Of a stretch of 64,000 nucleotides of DNA, positions 16,340 through 24,979 are shown in pieces. This DNA comes from Hyphomicrobiales bacterium (GTDB lineage: Bacteria > Pseudomonadota > Alphaproteobacteria > Rhizobiales > Beijerinckiaceae): NCBI GenBank assembly GCA_900473415.1, contig UCLR01000001.1, forward strand, positions 39,474 through 103,473, given 5' to 3'. Each line of letters begins with the position of its first letter. Within the stretch, counting starts at the first letter, position 1. Under the pieces are notes generated by a model. It saw only the letters and a program-made list of their open reading frames with translations. It was not told where the DNA came from and made no database searches. A program made the position numbers and the translations under genes.

Positions 16340-17401
16340 TCAGGATACGAGAGGTCCAGCTTCGGCTGACGGACCGCGAGAGCAGGGAGAGGAGGTAGGC
16401 GACGATGTTTCCGGCCATTCAGGCCGCGAGCGCGAATGAGATCGCCCCGCCCAGCGACGTCCTGCGAGCATGCGGCTGAGAACCGCCATCCGAACCGGAA
16501 TCGACAGCCGAACCTGTTCGAAATACGCGGCGTTCGGGAGGCTGTCGCATGACTTATCTGTCTCGGAATGCCGCGGCAGGGGATTCATGATCATCACTTT
16601 CGACCGAGATCGGAGGACTTTTTCGGCCGTTAGCGTAAATTTCTCATCCTCCACATGCTGAACGGCATCCATCTCGCCAATACGCCCGCTGATAATGCTG
16701 GCTGCCTTCTGAGTCTGAATCGAAAGTACATCATGATCCAGTGTGGCTACTATGTTATCGACCCGATCGATAATAGTTCCGCTCGCCCTCAGATCATCGA
16801 TCGCGGCCGCAGCGACGTTAGATAATATCGTCTCAGGTGCGAGACAGAGAGTGAAACGCTGCGGCGGACGCAAGGCGAGCAATTTCATGAAGGAGAGGGC
16901 ATGACGAGCGGTCGGGTCGCAAGATAATGCCACCGATAGCTGTCGGATGTCTCCGAGACGTCGCTCGATTGTAAAGAGATCAACGAGCGCTTGTGTCGGA
17001 TGCTCTCCGATACCGTTTCCGCCATTGATCACGGGAAGATGAGTGAGGCGCGCCAATTCTTCGACGGTCGCGACGTGCTCGGTCCTGGCGACGATGAGAT
17101 CGCAGTATTCCGATACTGTTCGGATGTGATCCTCTAGGTCTTCGCCTTGGGCCTTACCGAGCCGACTTCCCGGCGAGGCGGAGACATCGACAACATGATG
17201 GCCAAGCCTGGAGGCTGCGACATCGAAGCCAATCCTGGTCCTCGTGCTTTCCTGCTCGAAGAATAAGCCGATCATTTTGGCGCCTGCCCTGGCAGGCAAT
17301 GCACCATCAGCAAATGCCGCCGCTTTGCTGAAGACGTCGGCTAGGTCGGCTTCGTCAATATCGTCGGCGGACAGGAGATCTTTGACACTTTGGCCGACCA
17401 T
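16340..17401 (-). CDS. Aspartate/ornithine carbamoyltransferase-like protein with altered C-terminus
   Basis: A 353-residue protein of the carbamoyltransferase fold. The carbamoyl-phosphate motif ESTRTR is at residues 51-56, GKAQGEDLEDHIRTV corresponds to the K-G-E-T/S-DT.RT loop, HPTQ is at 134-137 and NPLPR at 273-277. The pattern fits aspartate carbamoyltransferase better than ornithine carbamoyltransferase, but normal PyrB residues such as GDL..GR.VHSL are altered (SCDPTARHALSFM). The family end YFEQVRLSIPVRMAVLSRML is reached at about 312. The last 40 residues (Arg/Ser/Pro-rich) look non-native and run into the mobile-element scar, suggesting that the 3' end was replaced or frameshifted. 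No pyrimidine genes adjoin it, so it is probably a secondary paralogue. It ends 41 bases before... the GGDEF-EAL gene lies upstream on the same strand. Confidence 0.72.
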   Translation of the reverse strand: MVGQSVKDLLSADDIDEADLADVFSKAAAFADGALPARAGAKMIGLFFEQESTRTRIGFDVAASRLGHHVVDVSASPGSRLGKAQGEDLEDHIRTVSEYCDLIVARTEHVATVEELARLTHLPVINGGNGIGEHPTQALVDLFTIERRLGDIRQLSVALSCDPTARHALSFMKLLALRPPQRFTLCLAPETILSNVAAAAIDDLRASGTIIDRVDNIVATLDHDVLSIQTQKAASIISGRIGEMDAVQHVEDEKFTLTAEKVLRSRSKVMIMNPLPRHSETDKSCDSLPNAAYFEQVRLSIPVRMAVLSRMLAGRRWAGRSHSRSRPEWPETSSPTSSPCSRGPSAEAGPLVS

Positions 17402-17442
17402 AGACTGTGGGTCCCGCTTGTGGGAAGCCGACCATATCCTGT

Positions 17443-19368
17443 TTATGCCGCAGAGGAACGGCCCTGTTTGAACACCCCTGTGGAAGGTCGGTCGATCGCG
17501 GGAAGTGCGACGCGCCGATCGATGATTAAATCGATCGCCTCCTTCGGCATCGGACGTGCAAATAGGAAGCCTTGAATGCCATAAGGCTCAAAGCGCGTCA
17601 CTGCTTCGAACTGCTCCGGCGTCTCCACGCCTTCGACGACCATAGCCACATTTAATTCACCCGCGAGGCCTGCGATTGCTCGCAACAACGATCTTGCTTT
17701 GCTGCTCGTTGCGATGCTGCTGACGAAGCCACGATCGATCTTCAACATGTCGATGGGAAGCTCGGCAAGATGGCTGAGCGACGAGTACCCAGTACCGAAG
17801 TCGTCGAGCGCGATCTTTACACCCAGCACTCGTATGCGGTTCAGCGTCGCGATCACCAACTCCTTGTCTTCCGCCAGTGTGGTTTCAGTGACCTCCAGTG
17901 TCACCCGGTGCGGTGCAATCCCAGTCCGCCGCAGCGCGTCTTCGACGATACCGACAAGATCATGATCGCGGTGGAATTGCTTGGCAGATATGTTCACGCT
18001 AACGCCAACCGGCTGTGGCCAGTTAGTCGCATCCCTCAACGCCTGCTCGATCGCGTACGAGCCGAGATTTTTGATGAAACCATTCTGTTCAGCAAGGGGA
18101 ATAAATTCCACAGGGCTAATCATGCCCCGCGCCGGATGCTTCCAGCGCATCAGCGCTTCACACATTATTATTGTTCTGCCACGAGGGCTGTAGATTGGTT
18201 GGTAATGGAGCTCCAATTGATTTTCAACAATAGCCTTGGCTAAATCTCGTTCCAGTGCAATTTTGTTGTCATATGCTTCGCTCAACTCTGGCACATACGA
18301 GAGCCAGCGATTTTTCCCTTCAGATTTTGCCTTGTAGAGAGCCAGATCGCAGTGCTTGAGTGAACGCTCGACAGATTCACCAGTCGCGTTGGCGAGGCCG
18401 ACGCTGACCGAAATCGAAAGCGTGGCTTTGGCAACGCATACAGGATCTGTAAACGAGCGAACTATGGAAGCGGCCAACGCAGCGACGTCTTCGCCGGAGC
18501 GGTCGGAAACGATCATGAATTCGTCGCCGCCAATTCGCGCAGCCTTGTCGCCGGGGCCCAGAACTGATGAAATTCGAATGGCTATCATTGATAGCAGTTC
18601 ATCGCCGACATCGTGGCCTAGTGTGTCGTTAACTGTTTTGAAGTCATCGACATCCACGGACAGGAGGTAGGTGCGTTGTCCCGAAAGAAGCCGCTTTTCT
18701 ACCTCGTCGATGAACCCACGCCTGTTGAGAAGCGTGGTGATGCTGTCGGTCGTCGCGATGATCTGCAGATCACGCGTCTTTCGAAAATTAGAAACGAACA
18801 CGCTATGTATGACGTTTGACGACGAGATCGTCAGCACGACTGTCATCAACAACGCCCCAGCGATAACGACGAAAGCTGGTATTTGAGACATAATCAACGC
18901 GCCGGCGAAGGGGAGCGCTGCCAAGGTCACCTGGATATTCGAAACAAAAGGGCGAGAGCTATTGCGGCCCGCAATGCCGGCGATATAGCCGATCGTCTGC
19001 CCCACTGCTAACGTCACAATGCGGTCGTCAGAGTGGAACGCGACGGTATAGGCGCCAAAACTGCCCATCGTTAATGCCGTCGTCCATGCGCCGGCATAAG
19101 CGAGGCGCTCGAGTACCACGGTTGAAATCGATAAGTGCTTCTGCAGATAGAAAACTTGGGCCCCGAGGCGGAATGCGCCGATGCCGCCCATAACGGCGCT
19201 GAGCATCGCGAAGGTCATATCGCCGGTGACGACAGCGCATGCTGCGATAACCGTTGTAGCGATCACCATCCCGATCGGGATCGCCAATGGTGTGCCGTAG
19301 AGAGCGGCCACCATCACCCTGCGAAGTTCGGGATCGTAGAGGATTGCCGTAGGAGCACGTGTCTTCAT
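17443..19368 (-). CDS. Membrane GGDEF-EAL protein (cyclic di-GMP turnover)
   Basis: A 641-residue protein. The N-terminal 190 residues hold about five membrane segments (PLAIPIGMVIATTVIAACAVV; AWTTALTMGSFGAYTVAF; PFAGALIMSQIPAFVVIAGALLM). A GGDEF domain follows with intact GGDEF at residues 280-284 (AARIGGDEFMIV). The EAL domain has CEALMRWKHPARG (EAL at 404-406), ALDDFGTGYSSLSHL, VEGVET and GFLFARPMP, so both catalytic sites look intact. The RxxD inhibitory site five residues before GGDEF is absent (GPGD), implying no product feedback by that site. Such proteins make or degrade cyclic di-GMP at the inner membrane; net direction is unknown. No partner gene is near; it lies between a carbamoyltransferase-like gene and a recombinase remnant. 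Confidence 0.92.
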   Translation of the reverse strand: MKTRAPTAILYDPELRRVMVAALYGTPLAIPIGMVIATTVIAACAVVTGDMTFAMLSAVMGGIGAFRLGAQVFYLQKHLSISTVVLERLAYAGAWTTALTMGSFGAYTVAFHSDDRIVTLAVGQTIGYIAGIAGRNSSRPFVSNIQVTLAALPFAGALIMSQIPAFVVIAGALLMTVVLTISSSNVIHSVFVSNFRKTRDLQIIATTDSITTLLNRRGFIDEVEKRLLSGQRTYLLSVDVDDFKTVNDTLGHDVGDELLSMIAIRISSVLGPGDKAARIGGDEFMIVSDRSGEDVAALAASIVRSFTDPVCVAKATLSISVSVGLANATGESVERSLKHCDLALYKAKSEGKNRWLSYVPELSEAYDNKIALERDLAKAIVENQLELHYQPIYSPRGRTIIMCEALMRWKHPARGMISPVEFIPLAEQNGFIKNLGSYAIEQALRDATNWPQPVGVSVNISAKQFHRDHDLVGIVEDALRRTGIAPHRVTLEVTETTLAEDKELVIATLNRIRVLGVKIALDDFGTGYSSLSHLAELPIDMLKIDRGFVSSIATSSKARSLLRAIAGLAGELNVAMVVEGVETPEQFEAVTRFEPYGIQGFLFARPMPKEAIDLIIDRRVALPAIDRPSTGVFKQGRSSAA

Positions 19369-19537
19369 GCGTCTCTAAACCGAGCCCCGGACCTTGTACC
19401 GGCCAAACATGATCGCATGACAATCGTCGACATTTCGTTGACGCGGGAGTCTAAACCGCCTCGTACGTAGAGCCGACTGGAGAATGAAGCTCTGGACGTG
19501 AGGAGAGGACCGGATCGGCCTGCTTTCCGAGGCCGCC

Positions 19538-19762
19538 GGGCCACCTCTTGTCCTCGTACACCAAAACCTCGCCGAAGCCTATCGGCGCCGCGTCGGCGAG
19601 CTGGAGAGCCTTCTCATGCATCCAGAGTTGCGGGACGAGGCAATCGAGGCCATCCGGTCGATGATCGAGAAGATCGTGGTCACTCCAAACGCTGCGTCTG
19701 GGCGCCGCGCCGCTGTTTCGGCGGCGTTGGCGGCCGACCTGTCCGAAATCGGCATCGACGGG
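19538..19762 (+). pseudogene. Serine site-specific recombinase, C-terminal remnant
   Basis: The plus-strand frame reads LVHQNLAEAYRRRVGELES followed by LRDEAIEAIRSMIEKIVVTP, the characteristic coiled C-terminal part of large serine recombinases (LHPNLAE.YR.KV..L.....RDEA...LR.LIE.I.V.P). The resolvase catalytic domain, zinc ribbon and start are missing, so only about 75 codons remain. The remnant runs straight into hairpin repeat copy B. It marks a decayed integrated element in this region. Confidence 0.65.
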
Positions 19763-19803
19763 ACGAGAAAGCCGCCCCTTTGGGGGGCGGCTGTTGCGGC
19801 TTG
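19761..19803. repeat. Hairpin repeat copy B
   Basis: Copy B of the 43-base hairpin repeat at 16009-16052. The stem is AGCCGCCCC with GGGGCGGCT type arms. It follows a recombinase fragment, while copy A precedes a transposase fragment. Confidence 0.7.
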
Positions 19804-19972
19804 TGGTTTTGGAGATTTGGTTGCGGGGGCACGCAACTACCGACACCGACATTCGTTAGAGGTGACGATCTGACACCTCCTATCCGCCCCCAACAGCCCC
19901 TCATGGGCCGCGCGTCGGCGCGCGCCTGAGCGTCACCGCACTTGATCTCACCCGAATTCTTGCCGACCGCAA

Positions 19973-20521
19973 TCAGATCGTTCCTCCGAGCGGGCGCTGG
20001 GCCATTTCCGCGGCGACCGGCGCATCAATCGGCGTGTCATAGGTCATCAGGATGTACCCAAGGACCGAATAGAAGCCGACGGTCGCGATCAGGTCGAATA
20101 CCGCCGCGCGCCCGAGCGCAGCCGCGAGATCGGCTTCCAGTCCGAGCGAAAGGCGCTTGTCGTCGAAGAGGGCATCGACCGCACGCGCGATCAGCCCATC
20201 CTCGCCTTCCGGCATGCCGCGTAGCGCGGCGATGCGGGCATCACTCATCCCGAGCACCCGCGCCCGGCTGACGTGATGGGCCCATTCATAGGGCGAGCCC
20301 ATGCGGTGCGCGGCGCGCAGGATCACCACCTCAGAGCGCACCGGCCCAAGCGCGCTATCCTTGACGATGTGCTGGCGCAGCTGCGCCCAGGCCTTCAGCA
20401 GTGCCGGATGGTGCGCCATGGTGCGGTAGACGTTGAGTGCGCCAGCGAAGCCGTCCTTCATTTCGGCGATCTGCGCTGGCCAATCGGCATCGCTGATCGG
20501 CGGGCAGGGAGAGGTCGTCAT
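19973..20521 (-). CDS. Carboxymuconolactone decarboxylase / AhpD-like family protein
   Basis: A 182-residue all-helical protein. ALNVYRTMAHHPALLKAWAQLRQHIV and SEVVILRAAHRMGSPYEWAHHVSRARVLGMSDARIAALR match the CMD family, including the EW.HH segment. The CxxC redox pair of AhpD peroxidases is absent, so the decarboxylase or unknown-function branch is more likely than peroxidase. The C-terminal helix FDLIATVGFYSVLGYILMTYDTPID is typical of the subgroup. It is the last gene of the minus-strand peptide ABC operon, 17 bases after the nitrilase-family gene, and probably acts on the same imported compound or its product. Confidence 0.8.
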   Translation of the reverse strand: MTTSPCPPISDADWPAQIAEMKDGFAGALNVYRTMAHHPALLKAWAQLRQHIVKDSALGPVRSEVVILRAAHRMGSPYEWAHHVSRARVLGMSDARIAALRGMPEGEDGLIARAVDALFDDKRLSLGLEADLAAALGRAAVFDLIATVGFYSVLGYILMTYDTPIDAPVAAEMAQRPLGGTI

Positions 20522-20538
20522 CGGATGTCTCGTCGATG

Positions 20539-21402
20539 TCAGGGGGTGAGGTACTTCGCGTAGAGAGCCGGCGTCCGATCGGCCCAGATGCCGGTGAAAC
20601 TGCGATAGCGCGCGACTTCCGCAAGGTCGATCTCGACGCGCAGTACGTCCTCGCGATCATGATCGAGCGCGCCGAGCAGCTTGCCGTCCGGCCCCACAGC
20701 GCAGGAGCGGCCGAAGAAGCGCTGCCCGCCGCGGCTGCCGCTGCGGTTGCAGCTCAGGAAGAAGACGCCGTTCTCGGTCGCGCGCGTATAGGCGCGGTGG
20801 ATGAAGAGCGCCGCGTCCGTCACCGGCGTATCCTCGGCGCCGAAGGAGGCCCAGACGGAGGTGACGATGCTCGCCCCCTGCAGGGCGAGGATACGGGTGA
20901 TCTCCGGGAACCGGATGTCATAGCAGACCTGCATGCCGAGCCGTGTCCCGAAGACCGGGAAGGTGTCGATGCTGTCGCCGCCGGTGAAGAACAATTTCTC
21001 ATTCTGCCACTGGTGGACCTTGGTGTAGTCACCCAGCACGCCTTCCGGCCCGATCAGCAGCGAGGCGTTGCGCATCACGCCGGCGCGCAGCCGGTCGCGC
21101 AGGCCCAATCCGATCACCAGATGCACCCGGTGCCGCGCCGCGAGCGCGACAAGAGCCCTGATCTCCTCGCCGTCCGGCGCTGCGCAGGCCTCGTAGAGTG
21201 CCGCGCCGAAATACGGGACGTTGCTGACCATCGGCCCGCCGGGCACCAGCGGCTCGACATAGCCGGTGTTCGACAATTCCGGGAACAGGATGAGCTGGAC
21301 CCCTCGCGCTGCCTCGGCCGCGGCGAAGTCGTGGATGCGCCGGAAGTTCTCGGCCGGCGCCAGGGATTGGACGTCGAGCTGGACGAGGCTGGTGGAAATC
21401 AT
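20539..21402 (-). CDS. Carbon-nitrogen hydrolase (nitrilase superfamily amidase)
   Basis: A 287-residue cytoplasmic hydrolase with the nitrilase-superfamily triad intact: Glu42 (LILFPELSNTGY), Lys128 (DYTKVHQW) and Cys160 (MQVCYDIRFPEI). The DIRFPE signature indicates an amidase or carbamoylase-like member rather than a true nitrilase; members cleave amide, carbamoyl or nitrile C-N bonds. The start overlaps the stop of the ABC ATPase gene in an ATGA arrangement, so the two are translationally coupled. Its place in a peptide-type uptake operon with an M81 peptidase and a class III aminotransferase suggests sequential C-N bond cleavage of an imported amide. The exact substrate is unknown. Confidence 0.87.
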   Translation of the reverse strand: MISTSLVQLDVQSLAPAENFRRIHDFAAAEAARGVQLILFPELSNTGYVEPLVPGGPMVSNVPYFGAALYEACAAPDGEEIRALVALAARHRVHLVIGLGLRDRLRAGVMRNASLLIGPEGVLGDYTKVHQWQNEKLFFTGGDSIDTFPVFGTRLGMQVCYDIRFPEITRILALQGASIVTSVWASFGAEDTPVTDAALFIHRAYTRATENGVFFLSCNRSGSRGGQRFFGRSCAVGPDGKLLGALDHDREDVLRVEIDLAEVARYRSFTGIWADRTPALYAKYLTP

Positions 21403-23072
21403 GCGTCGGCTCCGGCGATGCGTCGGCCGGCGGCGAAATCCCAGTCACGCCCCGGCGCCGCGTTGATCAAGGCCCGTGTATACTCATGGCGCGGACTGGC
21501 CAGCACCTCGGCCGCGGGACCATCCTCGACGACGCGACCGCGCTGCATCACCATCACCTCGTCGCAGATCTGGGCGGCGACGCGCAGATCGTGGGTGATG
21601 AACAGCACCGCGATATTGCGCCGCTCCTGGATTTCGGCGAGCAGCGCCAGCACTTGCGCCTGCACGGAGACGTCGAGCGCCGAGACGGCCTCGTCCGCGA
21701 CGATGACCTCGGGCTCCATCATCAGGGCGCGCGCAATCGCGATACGCTGGCGCTGGCCACCGGAGAACTGGTGGGGGAAGCGTTCGAGACTGGTGCGCGG
21801 CAGGCCGACGACCTCCATCAGCTCGCCCGCGCGCTGCAGCGCGGAGGCACGATCCTCGCCGAGATTGAGCGGCCCCTCGATCAGGCTCTCGCCGATGCGC
21901 AGGCGCGGGTTGAGCGAGCGATTGGGGTCCTGGAACACCATCTGGACGCGCCGCCGCGCCGGCGCCAGCGCCGCCTGGCCCTGTAGCGGGGCGATGTCCT
22001 GGCCGTTGACCCGGATCTCACCGCCGGTCGGATGCTCCAGCCTAAGCAGGCAACGCGCCACCGTCGATTTGCCGGAACCACTTTCGCCGACGATGCCGAG
22101 CGTGCGCCCGCGTTCCAGCCGGAAGCTCACATCATTCACGGCGCGCACGGTGCGGATGTCCCGCCCCATCAGCCGCCCGAGCAGCGAGCCGAGGCTGAAT
22201 GTCTTCTCGAGGTTGCGGATATCGACGACGGCCTCCGCCTCTTTTGCCGCCGGGCGCGGCGCACGCGGCACCAGCGACGGCACGGCCTGCAAAAGGTCGC
22301 GCGTATACGCCTCGCGCGGCTGGCTCAGCACCTGCTCGACAGGGCCGGACTCTACGATCTCGCCGCGGCGCATGACACAGACCCGGTCGGCGATGTCGAC
22401 GACCACCCCCATGTCGTGGGTGATGAATAGGACGGCTGTGTTCTGCTTCTCCTGAAGCTCGCGGATCAGGCCGAGAATCTGCTTCTGCGTGGTGACGTCG
22501 AGCGCGGTGGTCGGCTCGTCGGCGATGAGGAGCTTCGGCTTGAGCGCCAGCGCCATGGCGATCATCACGCGCTGGCGCTGGCCGCCGGAGAGCTGGTGCG
22601 GATAGCTGTCATAGATCCGGGCCGGATCCGGCAGATGCACCGCCTCGAACGCGGCGAGCGCAGCCGCGCGGCGCTCCTTCGGTCGCATCTGCGTATGCGC
22701 CCAATAGACCTCGTCCATCTGCAGGCCGATGGTCAGTACCGGGTTCAGCGCCGTCATCGGCTCCTGAAAGATCATCGCCATCTCGGCGCCGCGCAGCGCT
22801 TTGGTCCGGGAAGGCATCGCCGTGACGATGTCCTCGCCGTTGAGCAGTACTGCGCCACCCGTGGCCTGCAATTCATCGCGCGGCAACAGGTCCATCGCGA
22901 CCAGCGAGGTCACTGATTTGCCGGAGCCGGATTCGCCGACGAGGCACAAGGTCTCACCCGGCTGGATGTCGAAGCTGATGCCCTTCAGGATTTCACTGGG
23001 CTCGCGTCCGCGCGTCGCGACGCACAGGTCGCGGACCGAGAGCACGGGTTGGGTCGGAGCGGCCATCTGCAT
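21399..23072 (-). CDS. Peptide-type ABC transporter ATP-binding protein, fused DppD-DppF (GsiA-like)
   Basis: A 557-residue protein with two tandem ABC ATPase domains. Walker A GESGSGKS occurs at residues 46-53 and again near 328. The signature motifs LSGGQRQR and FSGGQRQR and Walker B segments [12 protein letters not shown] and [12 protein letters not shown] are intact. The first domain is DppD-like and the second DppF-like, both with the oligopeptide C-terminal extension (VPSLVPR). It powers the two permeases encoded immediately upstream. The ATG at 23072 overlaps the permease stop in a TGATG arrangement; a longer frame to 23150 would read into the permease gene. This is a single-chain equivalent of the usual DppD plus DppF pair. 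Confidence 0.93.
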   Translation of the reverse strand: MQMAAPTQPVLSVRDLCVATRGREPSEILKGISFDIQPGETLCLVGESGSGKSVTSLVAMDLLPRDELQATGGAVLLNGEDIVTAMPSRTKALRGAEMAMIFQEPMTALNPVLTIGLQMDEVYWAHTQMRPKERRAAALAAFEAVHLPDPARIYDSYPHQLSGGQRQRVMIAMALALKPKLLIADEPTTALDVTTQKQILGLIRELQEKQNTAVLFITHDMGVVVDIADRVCVMRRGEIVESGPVEQVLSQPREAYTRDLLQAVPSLVPRAPRPAAKEAEAVVDIRNLEKTFSLGSLLGRLMGRDIRTVRAVNDVSFRLERGRTLGIVGESGSGKSTVARCLLRLEHPTGGEIRVNGQDIAPLQGQAALAPARRRVQMVFQDPNRSLNPRLRIGESLIEGPLNLGEDRASALQRAGELMEVVGLPRTSLERFPHQFSGGQRQRIAIARALMMEPEVIVADEAVSALDVSVQAQVLALLAEIQERRNIAVLFITHDLRVAAQICDEVMVMQRGRVVEDGPAAEVLASPRHEYTRALINAAPGRDWDFAAGRRIAGADA

Positions 23073-23944
23073 CACGGGCTCCTTCCCTGCATCTTCGGAT
23101 CGAGGCGGTCGCGCAGCGCGTCGCCGAGCAGGTTGATCGACAGGATGCACAGCGACAGCACGATGGCGGGCCAGAAAACCAGCCAGTGGTTGAGCGCGAA
23201 ATAGAGCCGACCCTCGGCCATGATGTTGCCCCAGCTCGGGATTTCCGTGCCGATGCCGACGCCGAGGAAGGACAGCGCTGCCTCCGTCAGGATGGCGGAG
23301 GCGTACATATAGGTGCCCTGCACGATCAGCGGCGCGATGGTCGTTGGCAGCAGATGCTTCCAGATCAGCTTGGCCGGGCGCGTGCCGAGCAGCATTGCCG
23401 CGTCGACATAGGTTTCTTCACGCGCCGCGATCACGCGCGCCCTCACCAGCCGGACGACCTGCGGAATCGCGGGGATCATGATGGCGAAGATCACGGTGAT
23501 GAGCCCGCCCCGGACGAGCGCGACGATGGCGATGGCGAGCAGGATGCCGGGAATGGCCATCAGCCCGTCCATCATTCGCATCAGCACGCCATCGATCCCG
23601 CGATACCAGCCGGCGAGCAGGCCAAGCGGCAGGCCGATCAGGATCGCGCCCGTCGCGACGCCTGCGCCCACCAATAGCGAGACCCGCGCGCCGTACACCA
23701 CGCGCGAATAGAGATCCCGGCCGAAGCTGTCCGTGCCCAGCCAATAGATGTTCGAAGCGGGCTTCAGCCGCATCGCCGCGTTGAGCTTCGTCGGCTCGAA
23801 ATTCGCGAGCAGCGGCGCGAACACCGCCATCGCGACAACGACGAGCAGAACGAGGACGGCGAGCACTGTCGTCCAGTGCGGCGGGTTTCGCAGCAGGCGG
23901 CGCCGGGGAAGCCCGCCCGAAACGGTGTTCGACGGGGTGCTCAT
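23072..23944 (-). CDS. Peptide-type ABC transporter permease, DppC-like
   Basis: A 290-residue inner-membrane permease. It has an N-terminal cytoplasmic stretch, the first helix (VLAVLVLLVVVAMAVFAPLLANFEPT), the GTDSFGRDLYSRVVYGARVSL motif characteristic of DppC/OppC, and the EAA-type loop (VRARVIAAREETYVDAAMLLG). Five further helices end in WLVFWPAIVLSLCILSINLLGDALRDRLDP. It overlaps the DppB-like gene by 4 bases (ATGA) and the ATPase gene by one base. Confidence 0.93.
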   Translation of the reverse strand: MSTPSNTVSGGLPRRRLLRNPPHWTTVLAVLVLLVVVAMAVFAPLLANFEPTKLNAAMRLKPASNIYWLGTDSFGRDLYSRVVYGARVSLLVGAGVATGAILIGLPLGLLAGWYRGIDGVLMRMMDGLMAIPGILLAIAIVALVRGGLITVIFAIMIPAIPQVVRLVRARVIAAREETYVDAAMLLGTRPAKLIWKHLLPTTIAPLIVQGTYMYASAILTEAALSFLGVGIGTEIPSWGNIMAEGRLYFALNHWLVFWPAIVLSLCILSINLLGDALRDRLDPKMQGRSP

Positions 23945-24885
23945 TGATAGCGGATCCTCGGGTCGCTCAGCGCATAGGAGAGGTCGATCACGAGATTGAT
24001 CAGCACGTAGGTGCCGGCGGTGAGCAGGATGATCGCCTGGATCAGCGGGTAGTCGCGGGCCAGTACGCCGTCGACGACCAGCCGGCCAAGGCCGGGGATG
24101 TTGAAGACCGTCTCGGTGACGACGACGCCGGAGACCATCATCGCGAAACCGGTGCCAACCACGGTGAGGATCGGGATTGCGGCGTTGCGCAGCGCGTGGC
24201 GGAACAGCACGATCCGCTCACCCAGCCCCTTGGCCCGCGCCGTGCGGACATAGTCCTCGCGCATCACCTCCAGCATCGAGGCGCGCGTCATGCGCGAGAC
24301 CAGTGCGATGTAGAAGAAGGACAGCGCCAGTCCCGGCAGCAGGATGCGATGGAGGAACGGCCCGAAGCCTTCGGTGAGCGGCTTGTAGCCCTGCACCGGG
24401 AACCATTTCAGATCGACCGCGAAGACGGCGATCAGCACATAGCCGATCACGAAGATGGGTACGGAGAAGCCGACGACCGACAACGCCATGACGAAGCGGT
24501 CGACCAGCCCGCCGTGGCGCCAGGCCGCAAGGACGCCGAGCGGCAGGGAGATGATGACCGTGAAGATCATCGCCATGACCGCAAGCGCCAGCGTCGGGCC
24601 GATACGCTGGCCAATCATCTCCAGGACCGGGCGCTGCGAGATCAGAGAATGGCCGAAATCGCCTTCCGCCATGCTGCTGATCCAGGCGGCGAACTGGCTG
24701 GCGATCGGCTTGTCGAGGCCGAGATTTTCGCGGATGGCGGCGAGCTGGGCCGGTGTCGCCTGGTCGCCGGCGATGGCCTGAGCCGGGTCGCCCGGCGTCA
24801 GACGCAGCAGCAGGAAGACGAATAGCGCCACGAAGAACATGACGGGGATCGCCATCAGCAGCCTGCGCAGGAAATAGGAAGCCAT
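23941..24885 (-). CDS. Peptide-type ABC transporter permease, DppB-like
   Basis: A 314-residue permease with the DppB/OppB start (FLRRLLMAIPVMFFVALFVFLLLRLTPGDPA), an N-terminal periplasmic region with DQATPAQLAAIRENLGLDKPI, and the EAA loop MTRASMLEVMREDYVRTARAKGL. The last helices end in the YALSDPRIRY motif typical of the family. It pairs with the DppC-like gene that overlaps its stop. It follows the substrate-binding protein gene by about 95 bases, a gap holding a strong hairpin. Confidence 0.93.
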   Translation of the reverse strand: MASYFLRRLLMAIPVMFFVALFVFLLLRLTPGDPAQAIAGDQATPAQLAAIRENLGLDKPIASQFAAWISSMAEGDFGHSLISQRPVLEMIGQRIGPTLALAVMAMIFTVIISLPLGVLAAWRHGGLVDRFVMALSVVGFSVPIFVIGYVLIAVFAVDLKWFPVQGYKPLTEGFGPFLHRILLPGLALSFFYIALVSRMTRASMLEVMREDYVRTARAKGLGERIVLFRHALRNAAIPILTVVGTGFAMMVSGVVVTETVFNIPGLGRLVVDGVLARDYPLIQAIILLTAGTYVLINLVIDLSYALSDPRIRYQ

Positions 24886-24940
24886 GGAGTGCTCCGCGCC
24901 TGGCGCCGGACAAGCCCGACGCCGTTGAAAAGGCTTGCAG

Positions 24941-24971
24941 GGCCGGGTGACGGCGAAACCACCACCCGGCC
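24941..24971 (-). terminator. Intercistronic hairpin after binding-protein gene
   Basis: A 9-bp stem (GGCCGGGTG at 24941-24949, CACCCGGCC at 24963-24971) in the gap between the substrate-binding protein and first permease genes. No T-run follows, so it more likely stabilises the upstream message or partly attenuates than fully terminates, giving more binding protein than permease. Confidence 0.55.
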
Positions 24972-24979
24972 GGGGAGGG

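Larger units (their letters stand above)
19369..19972. other. Gap with recombinase remnant and hairpin repeat
   Basis: About 600 bases. It holds a serine-recombinase C-terminal fragment (19538-19762) and hairpin repeat copy B (19761-19803). A stretch after the repeat (to about 19880) continues open without further family signal. The promoter of the GGDEF-EAL gene must lie just above 19369. Confidence 0.5.

Noticed and set aside
20536..22455. Long plus-strand open frame opposite the nitrilase and ABC ATPase genes
   Set aside because: Arg/Ser-rich translation without motifs; the minus-strand genes are unambiguous.
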